Positions 58,591-64,000 of a DNA stretch of 64,000 nt are shown here, in pieces. The stretch lies in the NCBI GenBank assembly GCA_030770535.1, contig JASVEC010000022.1, forward strand, positions 682,001 to 746,000. The letters are read 5' to 3'. Each line of letters opens with the position of its first letter. Within the stretch, counting starts at the first letter, position 1. The stretch comes from Batkoa obscura (taxonomy: Eukaryota; Entomophthoromycota; Entomophthoromycetes; Entomophthorales; Batkoaceae). Below the pieces are notes generated by a model. It saw only the letters and a program-made list of their open reading frames with translations, had not been told where the DNA came from and searched no databases. The position numbers and the translations under genes are program-made.

Positions 58591-61466
58591 CTAAAATATG
58601 GAATTTGACAAAATGAAAAATCAGAAAATAATTAAATTTTATTTTTATTTTTTACCCTATAAACAACTTAAAAGTAGATACTTTTTCATACTATCGGTGA
58701 TACTATTATCAATAGCAATAAGGAAACATCCTTTTTAAATTTAAATCTTTACTTATCATTTTAGTATCAAAGATCAATTTTAATCTTTATGCTCAATTTG
58801 CCTTTTTTGTAAGAATCAAAGTTGGAATAAAGTTGAACCTTAGGCTTAAATTAACTCATATTCAATATATTTAAAATTTTGAGAGAACTCTAGACTCTCA
58901 GTGCTTTAGTATTCGAGAAATTTTTATAATGCCTTTCTGTTAAGATTTTTTGAAACAAATGTATTTTTTATCTACTATAACAAATTTAGATAATCTAGGT
59001 GCTATTTAGAATGAATTTGTTATATTTATGATAATATAATATGCTTTTTATTTTCAATGTTTTTTATTTCAAAGCCTGAAATTTGAGTAAGCCATGAAAA
59101 TAGAAATCATAATAGAAATTTAAACAGTGCGCTATAAAGTCCAAAAAAAAATATTCTTTTTAAGGGTATACTACAACACAATAATAAAAAAACAACACTT
59201 AAAGCTTCAGAACAATCCTAGTAATTTTGTAAATCGATGGAATAAAATACTGCTTTATGAATACTTATCAATCCTATTAAAAATTAATCGATAAAGTAGA
59301 AATTTTAAAAAAAGTGATTCCTTGTTTCATGCAAAAAGTGACTTGTAAAGCACTCGAATTGAGTAAATAACTCAGATACATTCCTGTACACTAGTTTTAA
59401 ACTTTTTTGTATCAGCGTTGGAGTTCGTTAGAATCCTATTATAACGTTGATCGAATATTAAACAGTGGTTGATTATTTATTATGATATTAAACAATTGTA
59501 TAAATTAACTAAAACAATTTTTTTCCCAAATATGAAATAAATTGAATTAAGTTTTGGAAAACAAAAATCAGGAAATATAGAATAAAATCGCTAAAATGTT
59601 TTAATTAAATTCTACCGAAGTCATGAATATGCTTCAAGTCATGGAATATATTTTTATTCATACATTCTTTATATGTATTATCGGGATAGGTATACTTCTA
59701 TACCTTTTCTCTGATGTGAGTCCTTCTACACTGTACGTCAATTCGACTTTTGCAATAAAAGTGAGCCAGTGAAGTTAATACCAACATGTCAATCAATAGT
59801 AGATAGTATTTGGGAATATAAAGCAAAACAAGAATAGTATACTAATTCAATTTTATTTTATTAGAATATTCTAAGAATATAGTAATTATATTAAAGTACA
59901 TTTGATGTGTAACTTGTAAATATTTTTATCTAACGAATAAAACTTTATTTAGAAGTTGTTTTGATTTCTAACCAAATAATAATTAATAACGTTTTGCTTC
60001 ATAGTAGATTATTGATTTCATAAATTGAAGTATACTGATAAATAATAGCCTTTTTATATCATACAAAGAACGCTATACCCCTTTAATTTTATTTGACTCA
60101 TAAATAAGATAGGTAAATATCGTTACTAATAAAGTAAAAGGTAATAGGAGTAACTATTAATAATATTGTTGAGTGACGTCTGAGACTAATTAAGCATTTA
60201 TTAAATACACTAAGTATAAATGAGATCATATCAAAAGGAAGAGTAATAATATGAAATAACATATTAGATCATTAAGAAAATCATACTTGAAGATTTTATT
60301 TTTATCATGATAAATATCACTGTTTAATAAAGCTTCAATTTTGTAAGGTTAGTAAAATGAGGCAGCATAAAATTTTATCAGGTTAAAATTTAAGAAAAAT
60401 TGAACCGTCAAGTAAGTACCCCAATAAAATTAAACATCACTTGTTATAGCCAAAAATGAACCTTATAGATAAAGTTAAAGGTAGAATTTGGCTAAACGGA
60501 TGATTCAATACAAATAGACTTTTAATTAATAATGTTGCACTTATTCTGTGTACCCAGTATCATTTAAATATTCAAGGCACCCAAAAATTGGGCTTAAAAA
60601 ACATTAAACATACTTTAATATTGGGTAAATACAAGTTTACTTCCCTTATTTTATTATTAATCAAACCCCTTGTTTTTGCCCAAAACTAGCCGTTGTCAAA
60701 TTAGAAACAAAACTAATTCATTTTATCCCTTAGTAAATGAATTCATCGATGAAATAACCCTAAATTTATTTTATTCTCTTAATTATGACTTCATTAAATT
60801 CATTTTTTTAACATTTCAAACAGATTTTGGTTAAAAATAGCTTGAAATAGGCTTATTATTCAAATTGTTGAGGTTATGTTATTAAAACAAGATGAAAACT
60901 TTTGTGCAAATATTTTGTTTGATTGTAATAAAATCTAAATCTTTTTAAAATATTTTAAATAAATATTTTAATTATGATCCAATTAAACTAAATTTATTAT
61001 AATATAATGAATTAATATAATACTAATCTTATTACAAAACCTTATCTAATTATACCTTGAGAGGTGCTATTAAAATAACTTTCTTTATTTAATGCTAATT
61101 TGCATTGAACTTGGCTGCAATTTTATTATTTACTCAATAGTCATTGATTTTTATCTAACCCAATCAGTGGCCTTTATCAATAAATTATCTCATAATCTTC
61201 ATCATGATTGGACTAAAAAGGTACCTTTGCAATTTTTCCGGGTTTAAATTACTTAAAGTGATTTAAAATGGACTACCAAAAAAGGAATACCATCATTATG
61301 CTTGGGCAAATATATCATTACCATCATCTTAAAAAGTTTTTTATCTCAAAAGTTGAATTCATTAATAATTGAGCTTCGTTTTTTATCTGTTTATTTAAAT
61401 CGTTTAATTTAATACTGTTTATTTTTTAATATAATATTTTGGTTTCGTTTATATCATTCAACTTTA
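58591..61466. other. long gene-poor region
   Basis: 2.9 kb of AT-rich DNA with no exon, repeat or RNA gene that I can support. The end holds the promoter of the TPR gene. Confidence 0.45.
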
Positions 61467-62467
61467 ATGAGTAGAATACTTGTTAAACACGATGTTATCA
61501 CTCCCACAAAGGAGATCGATCACTACTTTTCACTTCCAAAAGCATCGGGTAATTCAACGCCTTCGATAAAAAGTACTCAAGAGTGTTTAGCTCTTCGTGA
61601 GGTAGATTGTGAAACTTTTCCACCTGAAAAATACAATCACAACCCATTAAGTGAAGAAGAGTTATATGTCTATAAAGCGGAAATGGAAAGTTATTTACAA
61701 CAAGGAAATATGAATTATTATAATAACAATATTGACCAAGCACTTCAGTGCTACCGTCAGGCTGTAATGCTTAACAATCAAGTTGGAAAATTCCTTCATA
61801 AAGATAGGGAAAAGTTTTTAAAATCGTGTTATCGTACTCCATCTAATAGCCATGGATTAACCCTAGCTACTAAAACACATACACCTTTGTTTGATAGAAA
61901 TTACGATGCGTACCCTCTGAAAAATCATTTTGAAATGCTAGATAGGCAAAATTCAATATTTTGGGATTGCATTGCTGCATGTTACATTATTCAAGTATGT
62001 TTAATTTATTGTTTATAAATCAATGATATTTATTTTATTTTATTTTATAGAATAAGTTTGAAGATTGTATAGATGCTTGTACTACGGCTTTGGATTTAAC
62101 ACCAGGTTATAGTAAAGTACGTTTACGCAGGGCACAAGCCAATATTTCGATTGTTCTGCAGGGCGAACAAAATTTGAATCAATATGTTAACACCCCGTTG
62201 CACCTTGATGAAGCTATTGAAGGTAAGTTTGTATTATACATTCTTTATAAAACATGAGCTTATACTCATTTAGATTTATCCTACTTAATGGTTCATGATG
62301 TTGATTATCGTAGCGATCTTGTTCGACATGAGTATATAGCTGCAAAAGAGAAATTAAAAAGTTTATTAGAAAAAAGAAATCGAGAAGATTTCACTAAAAA
62401 AACTGAAAAATCAGTGCCCAAACTTAATTTAAAGCTTTATATACATCAAGAAAATAACAAACAATAA
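61467..62467 (+). CDS. TPR-repeat protein of unknown specific role
   Basis: Three exons, 61467-61994, 62051-62222 and 62274-62467 (894 nt, 297 aa), with introns of 56 and 51 nt. Residues ~1-65 form a non-repetitive N-terminus. A first tetratricopeptide motif lies at ~74-105 (YLQQGNMNYYNNNIDQALQCYRQAVMLN). An insert of about 50 residues follows, then two more TPR-like motifs (NSIFWDCIAACYIIQNKFEDCIDACTTALDLTPGYSKVRLRRAQANI). The end is Lys-rich. The pattern of a split TPR domain resembles small co-chaperones or import-receptor partners (Tom70/Cns1-like layout), but no residue set proves it. The start is the first ATG after a T-rich leader. Confidence 0.8.
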
Positions 62468-64000
62468 TATCTTTATTGAAGTTTAACTTATAATGAGAAA
62501 CTTTTAACGATAGTATGTTTTTGTATATAAGTTTTAAACCCTTTTAGTTCTTCCGCCTTAATTTTAATTTTATATTACTTCATGTATACCTTATATTATT
62601 TTTGATATTATAAATAGTATCAATATCAATCATACCGATTCCAATGAACATGATTCATTTAATTTAGTTAGTAATGCCTCGTTTAGGAACGTTTTTTTTA
62701 TTAATATAATATGATTCGCAAAAGTGTGTTTGTTTTTATTCCTTAGTAGAGCTCGATCTTAACCTTTTATTTTACAATAATGGAGTTATAATAAAAATGT
62801 ATCAATTATGATTGAGTTTTATTTTTCGATTTGCCTCTTTTTCTCCTCATTTAGTTACTCTATACTTTTTTGGAGTGAATTTATCAATAATAAGCTGGTT
62901 CCTAGAGTTTATTGAGAGAATAATTTTTAATGTTTACCCGTTGCCTGAAGTTAAGTAGTACACCTCTTTACTTGTAACAGCTTCTACAGTATTTTCAAAT
63001 AAATTTAATGTTTTAATATGCATATATACACATAATATTAATTTTGTATAGTAAATTGTAAGGTAAGTATTATTATATGGTATGAATATTATTTAATTAT
63101 AACTGTTTTACCAGGAATTATTAAATTTTTTTAAGTAAATCAGAAGATTTACATAAAAATAAAGATTTTGAAAAAGAAAATATTATTTAAAGAACTTTTA
63201 TAACATGATTTAATTTAATATTTGCAATAAATAAATAAATATGGATAGTATTCTAATATGCAAACTGTTTTTAAACAAAGACCATTAACAAAAGAGTGGT
63301 AGTAACAATGATAACAAAATTTTATTAATTTAAATAATTTTAATATTAAAAAACGCAACTCAAAACGAGTTAATTCTTTATTTTCCGTTCAAAAATGGGA
63401 TAAATCAGAGCATAAATAAGTAAATAAATAACTTATTTTACGTTTTAAAGCAAGAAATTAGCTTGTTTTGATAGTCTTTAATTAACATAATAGACACCCA
63501 AATTTAATATGGCTTAAACCAGAGGGAGGCTTAAATTCTTAAAAAATAAAGTTAGACATTAGCTAGGGATTAATTTGAATTGAGTCTTTTTCTTTAAAAC
63601 TCGAAATAAGTCTAGTTTTTAAAATTAAATATATAAATTGAAGTTGATTGAGTCACAATAAAATTCTGTAACCTTTTTTTTGCAATAATTAAGTCATCAG
63701 ATTAAAAACAAATAAATTGTGGATGGCTCTTGTTTTACATTGGACTTTTTTTAAACAATATAAAACAGATGTTTATTTTAGTACACTTTTTTTGTGAATA
63801 CATTTAAAGGGACACTCAAAAGATAAGGGATGTTACTTTAAGTATGTAAAGCTATAAGATAATATAGATAAATTTATCAATTATATTAGCAATGGTTTTT
63901 AGCTTGATACAAACTAAGCTATATGGGAGTGTTTTTTTTGACCTGATTATTTTTCCATTTTTTAAGTGCTATTTGAGCGAAAAATTTATTAGTAAAAACT
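62468..64000. other. gene-free stretch to the window end
   Basis: AT-rich, no exon recognised. It ends in a partial M1 MITE. Confidence 0.45.
63921..64000 (+). mobile_element. M1 MITE copy, cut by the window end
   Basis: ATATGGGAGTGTTTTTTTTG left and the core GTGCTATTTGAGCG are present; the right end lies beyond the window. Confidence 0.75.

Overview
The window is strongly AT-rich nuclear DNA from a filamentous fungus. The evidence is many short spliceosomal introns (about 45-100 nt, GTAAGT-like donors, ATAG/TTAG acceptors), fungal proteins such as Arb1, a Caf120/Skg3-type PH protein, Snt2 and a GH17 cell-wall glucanase, and a set that budding yeasts often lack (BLOC-1 subunit 2, Tctex-type dynein light chain, a full-length folliculin). 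AT content, gene set and transposon load fit an early-diverging lineage (Mucoromycota or Zoopagomycota grade), but I do not assign a genus. Most exon models were built by reading the sequence; nearly all close in frame to the base.

Layout. 1-7 kb: an Arb1-like RNAi subunit (-), a tandem trio of small secreted glycine-rich paralogues (+) and a coiled-coil orphan (+). 7-12.8 kb: transposon-rich DNA with solo LTRs, many copies of a ~100-bp MITE (called M1 here) and an unrecognised gene relic. 12.9-20.2 kb (all -): GH17 glucanase, folliculin/Lst7, and a polytopic membrane protein. 20.2-23.8 kb: repeats. 23.8-26.9 kb: a UBE2E-type E2 (-) and PA2G4/EBP1 (+). 26.9-30.1 kb: nearly empty. 30.2-40.3 kb: Caf120/Skg3-like PH protein (+), then DYNLT, BLOC1S2 and SNT2 in a minus-strand row. 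42.5-47.1 kb: RPS6 (+), BUD32 (+) and a DMT-family transporter (-). 47-58.6 kb: a dense M1 field around a striking inverted repeat. 61.5-62.5 kb: a TPR protein (+).

The most unusual region is 49.7-58.3 kb. It has five almost identical 104-codon genes of the DOPA 4,5-dioxygenase family. One stands alone, and two lie in each arm of an ~8-kb palindrome (arms ~3.48 and ~3.50 kb, spacer ~1.05 kb). The encoded proteins keep the fold signatures but lack most of the histidines usual for this metalloenzyme family. Each palindromic copy carries a (CAAA)n tract in its presumed 5' leader, and the tract length differs between copies. The outer ends of both arms coincide with the ends of an M1 MITE.

The M1 family (over 20 copies, ends TGGGGATGT / ACATCCCCA, TA target duplication proven by an empty site) and ~455-bp solo LTRs (TGT...ACA, 5-bp duplication proven by an empty site) together give a readable insertion history: old repeat, then LTR, then M1.
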